Assembly (NCBI GenBank): GCA_030544215.1
Contig: JARZZO010000011.1
Span: 8,356,001 to 8,420,000, forward strand
Direction of reading: 5' to 3'
Origin: Zantedeschia hybrid cultivar
Taxonomy: Eukaryota > Streptophyta > Magnoliopsida > Alismatales > Araceae
Length of the DNA stretch: 64,000 bases
Numbering within the stretch: position 1 is the stretch's first letter; each line of letters begins with the position of its first letter. The position numbers and the translations under genes were made by a program. Below, piece after piece: positions 43,290 through 52,495 of this stretch. The notes beneath the pieces were generated by a model that worked only from the letters and a program-made list of their open reading frames with translations, was not told the origin of the DNA and made no database searches.

Positions 43290-43690
43290 ATTAAATATGG
43301 TACGGCTTATTATATGGTAAAAAAATACATTCGGATATGATTCGATTTAAAATTTGAATAAGATGGTCAAAAAGTTAATCAAATAATTAAAAGATTCAAT
43401 AAGATCTAAAAAATTTTATCAAGAATTTTAAAAAGTTAAAATAACAACTATAATCATGTAATAAATAGTTAATAATCAAATTATGAATTTTTGTCAATGA
43501 AAAAGTGAGTTTTATATCATATAATCTCATAGTCTATGGTATTTAAAGAGTAAAAGTCTTATTTTAATTCAATAATATAGTGTATTAAATAGAAGTATAA
43601 AACATTTTTGTATTATACATGAATAAATTAGTTGGTGTCAAAAAAATAAATATTTTTCCTATTTTCTGATTAGGTGTGGCGAACGGAAGT
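43290..43690. repeat. Dispersed sequence shared with 14150-14260 and 26280-26530
   Basis: AATAACAACTATAATCATG, AATCAAATTATGAATTTT, TTCAATAATATAGTGTATTAAATAG and CATTTTTGTATTATACATGAAT correspond to the sequence just left of the gypsy insertion. This suggests the gypsy element landed in an older repeat. Confidence 0.5.
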
Positions 43691-44390
43691 TTTCTTCGAA
43701 AATTCAAAAGTATGTAAACTGTACATGTATAATATTGAATTTAACTAAGGGTTTTTTGTATATATATCTCTAAAAAATATTATATTTGCTTCTATACCCT
43801 CAACTCTCACATATTGTCACTAATATCCTTAAAATCTTAAGAAAGGTTGCACTTATACGTCTCCATCTAAAGATTTTACATGATACCCCTAATTTACTAT
43901 TTTTTTCCATCTATACCTCTTTATTTACCAAAATTTTACATATGTACTCCGACTCCTCCAATATTATCACGATTTATGGAATCTTTTTGGCATATTTCGT
44001 TAAAATTTATCTTAGTTAATTTGACGAAGGAGTATAAATATAGCATTTTGAAGATTTCAAAAATATTGATGATAATATGTGAGAATTATAGAGATAGAGA
44101 TGCAAATATAATATTTTTTTAAAATATATATGTAACAAACCCTTTAACTAAACTATCCGTTTCACTGTTTTATGGAAAAACTTCAGACGTTTTGTGCATG
44201 GCCCCGCACACAGGCCAGGTGGACTAGTTCGTGCATATATAATTGGATATATGATTGGCGAATTGGGATCACTTAGTGCCCTCCTCACTTGCACTAGCAG
44301 GAACCGAACTCGTGATTGGCTGCGGAGACAATGGCTAGCATGTTTTCGACTTTGGAAGCTTTTGGAAAAAGGAGAATTAATTCCCAGTCC
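43691..44390. other. AT-rich intergenic
   Basis: Pyrimidine-rich at 43780-43990. 44175-44240 is the paralogous empty site of the Mutator-type MITE (CTTCAGACGTTTTGTGCATGG, then GGACTAGTTCGTGCAT). No gene supported. Confidence 0.4.
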
Positions 44391-44790
44391 CTAAGTTTGC
44401 CCTGATTTTATTATGCAGCCTTGAATCAGCAAACTAAAGGACAAAAAACCCTTGTCCCGCATGCGTGGTGCAACGGACACACTTCCCGCTAGCGGTAGGA
44501 GACATGGGTTAATCTTGCGAGGTACCTCTCGCAGGTGTTACCTTTCTGACCCCGGCGCTCATTTCTGTTGTATGCCGAGTTTCAAATTCAGAACCTCCTT
44601 GGATATTTCCCTCCCCAGTGTCTCTTTAGTCATCGGGGTTAAATAATGAAAAAATAATAATAATAATAAAAGACAAAAAGCCCATCATTTACTCTCTCTC
44701 TCCCTAAGTTTCCCCGACTTCATTATGCAGCCCTTGTACCGGCTAATTAACTAAAGAACAAAAAGCCCTTCGTTTACCCCTCTCTCTCTC
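44391..44790. repeat. Tandem duplication of an about 85 bp unit, split by a SINE
   Basis: CCTAAGTTTGCCCTGATTTTATTATGCAGCC...ACTAAAGGACAAAAAACCCTT (44392-44453) and CCTAAGTTTCCCCGACTTCATTATGCAGCCC...ACTAAAGAACAAAAAGCCCTTCG (44704-44773), each given in part. The remainder of the first unit (CATCATTTACTCTCTCTCTC) follows the SINE. Confidence 0.6.
44452..44667 (+). mobile_element. SINE with pol III A box and (TAA)n tail
   Basis: TGGTGCAACGG (44465-44475) fits the A-box consensus TRGYNNARNNG at every defined position; GGGTTAATCTTG about 40 bases on is a weak B box. The 3' end is TGAAAAAATAATAATAATAATAA. Flanks AAGGACAAAAAACCC (to 44451) and AAAGACAAAAAGCCC (44669-44683) are near-identical target duplications. 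About 216 bp, no ORF, family not recognised. Confidence 0.6.
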
Positions 44791-45506
44791 TCTCTGCATG
44801 TGGATACGGACATAGGTTTAACATCCAGTCTAATTAAATAGAGTGGTTGATATAAAATGTTTTGATTAAGATCTTAAAAGAAATTGGAGAGGCAGTAACC
44901 TTCACTAACTTATTGCTTAAGAAAGGAATAACCATTCCGAAAAAAAGGTTCCATGCACGACCCTGTATATGCTCTCTCAACTGCTATCAACCTGCCATCT
45001 GCTTCTCTTCTCACTCTTGCTGCTCCTTTTTGACGCTTTACCAGGCAGAATTGATGCTGCTTCATGTTATGATTGCTGATTGCTGCAATCTTTCCTTTGG
45101 GGTTAGGATCCCCTTCTTCTAGAAGTATTTCCAATTAATTGATGTGTCAAACAGTACCTCTCTTTAATTAGAGAGAAGATCATCTCAATATGCATTTGAA
45201 CCGAAGTTCAGTAGTACGAGAGGAGGAGGGGCCAATCATTACAAAAAAATTTTTATATGTTCTCCAAAATTGACAAATACTTAATTAGACCTTCCCCTTC
45301 TCAGTACTACTGGCTGATCCAAATGTCTTTTAAGAGGATCTCTTCTTTTTTAATTAACATTACTTCCATAAAGAGGCTATAACTGTCGTCTTCATTTTTT
45401 AACCCAATTAAGTATCTCGGATATACAGGGGAAGCATGCATGCATGGAGAGTGGAGGTTTATTCTTGGAAATAACAGGAATTTACCCCCGTGAAAAATGG
45501 TTCATA
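44791..45506. repeat. Another partial copy of the duplicated segment (45170-45370 matches 14560-14735)
   Basis: ATTTGAACCGAAGTTCAGTAGT...GAGAGG and CCTTCCCCTTCTCAGTACTACTGG...GATCCAAATGTC...AGAGGATCTCTTC correspond to 14575-14600 and 14668-14725. The rest (44800-45170) shows nothing recognisable. Confidence 0.5.
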
Positions 45507-45511
45507 TATAG

Positions 45512-46839
45512 TGATGAGGCAGAATCCGATTCGGCCTATTTAAACAAGCCCAAACCCCGCTCAACCCAGCAGCAGCAGTTATGTGATGAGGCAGAATCCG
45601 ATTCGGCCCATTTAAACAAGCCCAAACCCCGCTCAGCCCAGCAGCAGCAGTGCAAGGCCCTCAGGGAAGCCTTCGGCCCATCAGCGGCCCAGCAACCCTC
45701 GGCCCATAAGCGGCACCGTCGCTCCTGGCCCAACAGGCTTCAGCCCGTCAGCGGCCCACCAGCCTACGGCTCGGGAACAGCGCGGCAGCCCAGGGCCCAA
45801 CAGGCTTCAGCCCATCAGCGGCCCAACCCCCTTCGGCCCGATAGCCGAGTCCGGCCCACTCCGGTGGCGGACCAGGTACTATGGCGGTTTACCAGTAAGC
45901 CCGCGTTTAGTCCTATATCGGCTGCCACCGTTAACCATCCTCTATCCTCTGCTATAAATACACCGCTATTTATTGCCAAAGGTATGCAATTCTATGCCTC
46001 CGAGACCCTTAGGCTCAGTTTGTTTGCAGAATAGCTTAAACCAGAATAAGGAGGAAGGGATTTCTTAAACCAGAATAAGAGATATTTTAGTTTGGTAAGT
46101 AGTTGGTATTCCACCCAGAATAAGTAGAATTGCACTGCGCTATTCTAAGTGATTTGGTAGGAATAAGTAGAATAAAGAAGAGAATAAAGAGTGGAATAAA
46201 GAGTTTAAAATACCCATGTTATTCCGCTGAACCCCTGGTATAACCCATAGCACCCTGGGTTAAGCACTCCCCTCCACCAAAGTGGGTTAAAAGGTTTTAA
46301 GAGAATAAAACATCCTATTCATAGCTTATTCCACAAACAAAGTGAGGCTTAAGGACTACGGTCCAAATAGCATTAAAGCTATTCTTTGCCTTCTGAATCG
46401 AATCATCTTCAGGAGCTAACTTGACCGTCGGAGGGGGTTCCCTAGGGCTGAACCTGGGGACTCCTACTGACCGGTTTCTTTTTCTTTCCCTCCTACAGGG
46501 GCTCGGTTCGAATCATCGCCGACCTCTCCGAGTCGGTCTCGGCCGCCGATCTCGAACTCCTCTCCTTGGTCTCGACGCCGTGCGCCGGCTGCCCCGCCAT
46601 CGAGGAGACTCGGCATCGCGCCATCCCCTCGCTTTCCGAAGGAGCTTCGGCCGCAACTTCCCGGAGCAAGCCAGCCGCCGACCGAGCCGGTCTCGGCCTT
46701 CGGACCTTCGGCTTCGTCTCTGCCCCCTCCGCCTTCCGGATCCCCGTCGGGCCTCGATAACACAGATCCGAACCGGCTTTGGATCCACTTCTTCGGATTC
46801 CAGCCTCGGAATCCGGTCGTGATAGCTTCGGCTACATCA
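45512..46839 (+). repeat. 5' LTR of the pol-less element (1328 bp including a MITE)
   Basis: 988 bp of LTR plus a 340 bp insertion (MITE 337 bp and TTA duplication). The first 72 bases (45512-45583) are a duplicate of the next stretch, so the LTR terminus TGATGAGGCAG occurs twice. TATA box CTATAAATA at 45952-45960. Confidence 0.9.
46012..46348. mobile_element. PIF/Harbinger (Tourist)-type MITE, 337 bp, in the 5' LTR
   Basis: TIRs GGCTCAGTTTGTTTG and (inverted) GCCTCACTTTGTTTG; target duplication TTA at 46009-46011 and 46349-46351. The 3' LTR reads GAGACCGTTAAGGAC with a single TTA at the same point. The interior is rich in AGAATAAG/GGAATAA phrases, as in other plant Tourist MITEs. The same family ends at 170 in this window. 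Confidence 0.85.
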
Positions 46840-46841
46840 CG

Positions 46842-46858
46842 TGGCGCCGTCTGTGGGA
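46842..46858 (+). other. Primer-binding site of the pol-less element
   Basis: TGGCGCCGTCTGTGGGA, same distance from the LTR and same sequence as in the complete element. Confidence 0.75.
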
Positions 46859-46874
46859 ACCAACAAAACAAATC

Positions 46875-48190
46875 ATGTCTCAACGACCTGTCACCCGACG
46901 GTCCGGACAGAGCGAAGCAGAGGCACGGGAGGCCTCGGCGCAGATGCTGCCTTCCGAAGGAGTTCCTTCTGCCCCGCCGAACCTGCCTTTGCCAACCATA
47001 CCGGAGTCTCTCGGCTCGGAAGACCGATTGGGGGTGCTCCAGCAGCAGGTGACAACGCTGGCGGCTGCCGTCACGTCCCTAGCGCCTCTTCAGGAGATGG
47101 TGTCAGCCATCGCCCAGCGCATGGGACTGATGGGACAGCTTCCTCAACAGGCGCCGCTCCCCGCACTCTACCCAGTACAAGACGCCCGGTTCCGACCGGC
47201 ACCTGCACCAGTTTCTCTCCACGAAACCACGGCGACGCGCGAGCCCTCGGCGCTGCCTGCCCGAGCCCCCCGCATCGATCACCTGACGGAGCAAGACTAT
47301 GCTTCGTCGGAATTCCGTCCGGCCCGGACCGGAGGACAATCTGTCACCACCTCGACTGCCCCGGACCTGGACCAGCGGCTGATGGCGATGCGCAAAGAGA
47401 TGCAGCAGATGGTGTCTCGGCCTTACGGGGCGCTCTCGCCAGCAACATCCTGGAGCAAACCCCATTCACGGCGGAGCTCCTGGCCACCGAGGTGCCCCCC
47501 AATTTCAAGCTGCCGAAGGGCCCTCTCTACGACGGAATGACAAATCCGGTCTGTCATTTTCAGAGATTCAACGCTTACCTACGGGTCCGAGGGGTCTCCG
47601 AGGCAGTCCGCTGCCGTCTTTTCCCCCTCACCCTTGAAAAAATCGCCCTCACCTGGTTCGAGACACTGGCCCCCAACTCCATCCATTCCTTAGTCCAGTT
47701 GGGCCAGTTGTTCATCGACCAGTTTTATGATGGCACCCGGCAGTGCAAAACCTCCGCCAGTTTGTTAGCCATCCGGCAAGGCCCCACCGAAACTCTCCAT
47801 GAGTATTTCACCAGGTTTCGGACCGAGGCTGCCCAAATCCCAAACCTTGATAGCTCGATCGCAGTCTCGGCCGTGATCAGAGGGTGTCGGGACGAAGGGC
47901 TCCTCGGCTCCATCGGGAAACGTCATCCCCCTACCTTCCAGGACCTCGTAGCCCGGGCACACATGTCAACCGGGAGGCCCTGATGATATCTAAAGGTAAA
48001 GGCGTAGCCGACGCAACTTTGGCACCTGCCCCCCAGGTGGTCCGCCCTCGGCCCGAAGACCAGCAGTCCTCCCGAAAGCGGTATCGCAGGGAGGAATGGG
48101 ACTGAGAGAGGCGATAGGACCCGCAACAGCGGCATCTGCTCTTGCCTGCTCCCCCTTCCCAAATGCTCATGGAGATGAAGGACTTGATCC
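46875..48190 (+). pseudogene. gag: Decayed gag of the pol-less element
   Basis: Starts at the ATG equivalent to 27714 (MSQRPVTRRSGQ) and matches the Gag of the complete element. A 1-base deletion at about 47431 (GGGGCGCTCTCGCC against GGGGCGCCCCTCGCC) shifts the frame. A second, 2-base, loss at about 47963 shifts it again, and TGA at 48103-48105 stops the last frame. The capsid region (LEKIALTWFETLAP and NLDSSIAVSAVI) is still legible in the middle frame. Homology stops near 48190, before the zinc knuckle, where a deletion joins gag to the 3' array. It is not translatable as one protein. Confidence 0.85.
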
Positions 48191-48239
48191 ACCAACCAGA
48201 ACGACATTATTCAAGGGTAGCGTCAACTCGATCCGAGGG

Positions 48240-49640
48240 CGGCTCCGGCCATTAATATCGGATCGGCATGGTTTTCTTAAGTCCGCGGGTCCTTCGATCC
48301 AACGAATGGCTCTCGGCCATGTAATCCGGATCAGGACGCGGCATTGTTTTCTTAAGTCCACGGGTCCTTCGATCCGACGAATGGCTCTCGGCCATGTAAT
48401 CCGGATCAGGACGCGGCATGGTTCTAAAGTCCGCGGGTCCTTCGATCCGACGAATGGCTCTCGGCCATGTAATCCGGATCAGGACGCGGCATGGTTTTCT
48501 TAAGTCCGCGGGTCCTTCGATCCGACGAATGGCTCTCGGCCATGTAATCCGGATCAGGACGCGTCCGGATCAGGACGCGGCATGGTTTTCTTAAGTCCGC
48601 GGGTCCTTCGATCCGACGAATGGCTCTTGGCCATGTATTCCGGATCAGGACGCGGCATGGTTCTAAAGTCCGCGGGTCCTTCGATCCGACGAATGGCTCT
48701 CGGCCATGTAATCCGGATCAGGACGCGGCATGGTTTTCTTAAGTCCGCGGGTCCTTCGATCCGACGAATGGCTCTCGGCCATATAATCCGGATCAGGACG
48801 CGGCATTGTTCTAAAGTCCGCGGGTCCTTCGATCCGACGAATGGCTCTCGGCCATGTAATCCGGATCAGGACGCGGCATGGTTTTCTTAAGTCCGCGGGT
48901 CCTTCGATCCGACGAATGGCTCTCGGCCATGTAATTCGGATCAGGACGCGGCATGGTTTTCTTAAGTCCGCGGGTCCTTCGATCCAACGAATGGCTCTCG
49001 GCCATGTAATCCGGATCAGGACGCGGCATGGTTTTCTTAAGTCCGCGGGTCCTTCGATCCGACGAATGGCTCTCGGCCATGTAATCCGGATCAGGACGCG
49101 GCATGGTTTTCTTAAGTCCGCGGGTCCTTCGATCCGACGAATGGCTCTCGGCCATGTAATCCGGATCAGGACGCGGCATGGTTTTCTTAAGTCCGCGGGT
49201 CCTTCGATCCGACGAATGGCTCTCGGCCATGTAATCCGGATCAGGACGCGGCATGGTTCTAAAGTCCGTGGGTCCTTCGATCCGACGAATGGCTCTCGGC
49301 CATGTAATCCGGATCAGGACGCGGCATGGTTTTCTTAAGTCCGCGGGTTCTTCGATCCGACGAATGCTCTCGGCCATGTAATCCGGATCAGGACGCGGCA
49401 TGGTTTTCTTAAGTCTGCGGGTCCTTCGATCCGACGAATGGCTCTCGGCCATGTAATCCGGATCAGGACGCGGCATGGTTTTCTTAAGTCCGCGGGTCCT
49501 TCGATCCGACGAATGGCTCTCGGCCATGTAATCCGGATCAGGACGCGGCATGGTTTTCTTAAGTCCGCGGGTCCTTCGATCCGACGAATGGCTCTCGGCC
49601 ATGTATTTCCGGATCAGGAAGCGGCACGGTTCTTCTAAAC
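48240..49640. repeat. About 75 bp tandem array, 18 copies, in the pol-less element
   Basis: Units are AAGTCCGCGGGTCCTTCGAT, CCGACGAATGGCTCTCGGCC, ATGTAATCCGGATCAGGACG, CGGCATGGTTTTCTT; some have the shorter CATGGTTCTAAAG. One unit at 48540-48575 carries a partial internal duplication of GGATCAGGACGCG. GGCTCTCGGCCATG and GGCATGGTTTTCT-TAAGTCCG correspond to GGCTTCGGCCATG and GGCATGGTTTTCTCTAAGTCCG of the 71 bp array, so the two arrays share an origin. The long ORFs (for example 48811-49719 minus) are repeat translations. Confidence 0.95.
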
Positions 49641-49775
49641 CCGCAGGTAACCTGATCTGAGGGTGGCTTCGGCCACGTATACCCGATCGGGGAGCGGCAT
49701 GGTTCTTCAAACGAAGCATATACCGTATTACTTCTTCGAGAAAGCTTCGGATTTTACTCTCGCCATCTCAGAACT
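49641..49775. repeat. Decayed array edge and 3' spacer
   Basis: GGGTGGCTTCGGCCACGTATACCCGATCGGGGAGCGGCATGG, in parts, is closer to the 71 bp unit of the complete element than to its own neighbours, then a short spacer before the polypurine tract. Confidence 0.55.
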
Positions 49776-49796
49776 GAGGAAGACGAGAGTGGGGGG
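49776..49796 (+). other. Polypurine tract of the pol-less element
   Basis: GAGGAAGACGAGAGTGGGGG(G), five bases before the LTR, near-identical to 36337-36357. Confidence 0.7.
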
Positions 49797-49801
49797 CTAT
49801 A

Positions 49802-50789
49802 TGATGAGGCAGAATCCGATTCGGCCCATTTAAACAAGTCCAAACCCCGCTCAGCCCAGCAGCAGCAGTTATGTGATGAGGCAGAATCCGATTCGGCCCA
49901 TTTAAACAAGCCCAAACCCCGCTCAGCCCAGCAGCAGCAGTGCAAGGCCCTCAGGGAAGTCTTCGGCCCATCAGCGGCCCAGCAGCCCTCGGCCCATAAG
50001 CGGCACCGTCGCTCCTGGCCCAACAGGCTTCAGCCCGTCAGTGGCCCACCAGCCTACGGCCCGGGAACAGCGCGGCAGCCCAGGGCCCAACAGGCTTCGG
50101 CCCATCAACGGCCTAACCTCCTTCGGCCCGATAGCCGAGTTCGGCCCACTCCGGTGGCGGACCAGGTACTATGGCGGTTTACCAGTAAGCCCGCGTTTAG
50201 TCCTATATCGGCTGCCACCGTTAACCATCCTCTATCCTCTGCTATAAATACACCGCTATTTATTGCCAAAGGTATGCAATTATATGCCTCCGAGACCGTT
50301 AAGGACTACGGTCTAAATAGCATTAAAGCTATTATTTGCCTTCTGAATCGAATCATCTTCAGGAGCTAACTTGACCGTCGGAGGGGGTTCCCTAGGGCTG
50401 AATCCGGGGACTCCTACTGACCGGTTTCTTCTTCTTTCCCTCCTGTAGGGGCTCGGTTCGAATCATCGCCGACCTCTCCGAGTCGGTCTCGGCCGCCGAT
50501 CTCGAACTCCTCTCCTTGGTCTCGACGCCGTACGCCGGCTGCCCCGCCATCGAGGAGACTCGGCATCGCGCCATCCCCTCGCTTTCCGAAGGAGCTTCGG
50601 CCGCAACTTCCCGGAGCAAGCCAGCCGCCGACCGAGCCGGTCTCGGCCTTCGGACCTTCGGCTTCGTCTCTGCCCCCTCCGCCTTCCGGATCCCCGTCGG
50701 GCCTCGATAACACAGATCCGAACCGGCTTTGGATCCACTTCTTCGGATTCCAGTTTCGGAATCCGGTCGTGATAGCTTCGGCTACATCA
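49802..50789 (+). repeat. 3' LTR of the pol-less element (988 bp)
   Basis: Has the same internal 72 bp duplication of its start (second TGATGAGGCAG at 49874) and no MITE. Ends GGCTACATCA, followed by TATAG. Confidence 0.9.
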
Positions 50790-50794
50790 TATAG

Positions 50795-52198
50795 AAACAA
50801 GCTTTTGATCATCTTTTAGTGCGATTCGTAATAATGTCCTAGAGCACTATAGTAATGTAACTTGAAATTTCAAAATTTTCCTTTCCCTGTTTGCTTATTC
50901 TTAGGATGCTTATCTGCAGTGTCGATGCATGGTTTCGACATCTCTTACTTCGATGATCGACTTAAATTATAACTTTATCTTCGTCGCTAGTATAATTCAG
51001 ATTCTACTTCCCTCACCGTCTCAGAGTTCCTTTTGCGATCAAACCTTTTGTTGATCGACTCATGACACAAGCGAGTTGACAGAAGGAATAATATAATCTT
51101 TTGGATATGCATTAATGTAGCTGAATATACCAATTTCTTATTTGTTCACATGATGAAGTTTCAGCAAGGCCCTTCCACCAAACGTTCTCCACACCACCTA
51201 ATATCTGGTGCTTTGAGCTAACTTTCTTTTGTGCCGAAGTAGAAGCGCATCCGGGTGAAAAAAGAAACAAAACCGAAAAAAAAAAAAAAGATCACATGCA
51301 CATCAACTTATCCATTGGAAGAGATCCGCGTGCCTGTCTACATAAATTTCAGGAAAACAAAAAAAAAAAAGAACACTTGCAAAATAGCCCCTTGGAGCGA
51401 AAGCTACAGGCAGTCAGGTTCCACTTAATTACGGCATCACAGATATGCGTATCAAAGATATTATTCATTAATTACCTTCATCCGATTATGCACGCCCCCA
51501 TCCCCCTGTGGGTTTTAGTTAAGCAACCTCAGCTATGGTTTGATAAACCAGCCTCAGACCAGCTCGCATAACCAAAGACGTTAATAAACCTGGACTTCGT
51601 AGCTCAATTACGCTCCATGTCCTCCCCAACTTCCAGGAACGGGATCGTCTGGATCGAATTATCTGGACTTCTCTGATGTGGCAGAGCAAATACTTCCCAC
51701 TTGATGAGTCTGAGAGTGCACAAAAGTCCAGACAACTAGATCCAGACAATCTAGTTCCCAACTTCAGCTGTCCCAAACATATCTTGTTGGATACGCCGGA
51801 TAAGGAAGAATATAGTGAAATGGATTTGGGTACGTCTACAGATGGAGATTCGTTAAGAAAGGCTCCCACCAAGCTGGGGAATTAATAACTTCCTCCTCCC
51901 CTTTAGCAATACATCCTCTCATTCACGACAAAAGTTGAGAATTTGTCCTTGTCAGAAGTAGTTACTTGGATACTCATTGTACTGTTTCAAGATATATATA
52001 TTGATTTGGATAAGGAACACATTTGTCTATACTTCGTTGGGCGTAACTAAACAAACGGTACTACTCGACGAATCCGATCATTCTATTAGTTATTTTGTAT
52101 ATGTTTAAACTTAATTTCCATACAAGGTGCCTGCATGCTCATTGTACGTAAGCCTATTCCATGGAAGTGCTTTCTGGATGATTCATGTCTAAATTACG
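50795..52198. other. Intergenic with one foldback MITE
   Basis: About 51110-51170 (TTAATGTAGCTGAATATACC, ATTTGTTCACATGATGAAGTT in part) resembles 14010-14070. ORFs at 51296-51571 and 51519-51872 show no domain; the latter crosses the MITE at 51635-51759. No gene is supported. Confidence 0.4.
51635..51759. mobile_element. Foldback MITE, GGATCGTCTGGA family, copy 2
   Basis: Left AGGAACGGGATCGTCTGGAT...AATTATCTGGACTT, right AAGTCCAGACAACTAGATCCAGACAATCTAGTTCC, both given in part; the arms are about 35 bases with few mismatches and each holds two CTGGA motifs. Same terminus as 13451-13629. Confidence 0.65.
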
Positions 52199-52495
52199 GA
52201 CGTGTTTGGTAAAACTACTATTTAAAAGTTATTTTTGACTTCTACTTCTTACGTAGAATGAGTTAAATTAAAGAGATTATAATTAATTTTAATTTGTTAT
52301 AAAAGTCAACTCTTTCGTAATAGTCACATTTTTTTTCAATCTTGAAAACGCATCCCTTGTAATTTTTAGTTGGAAGCCAAAACACAAAAAAAATGATACA
52401 TAAGTGGCTTCCAAAATTCAGTGACTTCCATAAAACATAACTAATTAAATAAAAATGTAAAAATACTTCCAAATGGGAGTTATGCCAAACACGAC
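52199..52495. mobile_element. MITE with GTGTTTG termini, copy B
   Basis: Starts GACGTGTTTGGTAAAACTAC and ends AGTTATGCCAAACACGA, inverted partners. Interior matches copy A at 43012-43286. The 30 bases before both copies are also alike (GGAA(A)AGCACTTCTGG / GGAAGTGCTTTCTGGATG), so the flanks may be paralogous too. Confidence 0.65.

Larger units (their letters stand above)
45512..50789 (+). mobile_element. Pol-less Tat-related LTR retrotransposon, 5278 bp
   Basis: LTRs at 45512-46839 and 49802-50789 begin TGATGAGGCAG and end GGCTACATCA; target duplication TATAG at 45507-45511 and 50790-50794. The interior holds a primer-binding site identical to that of the complete element, a frameshifted gag, then a direct jump from gag (about 48190) to a ~75 bp tandem array and the polypurine tract. 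Protease, RT, RNase H and integrase are wholly absent. LTR divergence, ignoring the MITE, is about 24 differences in 988 bp (2.4%), roughly three times that of the complete element. It must have been moved by proteins supplied in trans, or have lost pol after insertion. Confidence 0.9.

Noticed and set aside
48811..49719. 302-residue minus-strand ORF and 165-residue plus-strand ORF
   Set aside because: The repeat unit is close to 75 bp, a multiple of three, so long open frames arise automatically; the protein is a 25-residue repeat with no domain.
51519..51872. 117-residue minus-strand ORF
   Set aside because: It runs through a foldback MITE (51635-51759) and has no domain.
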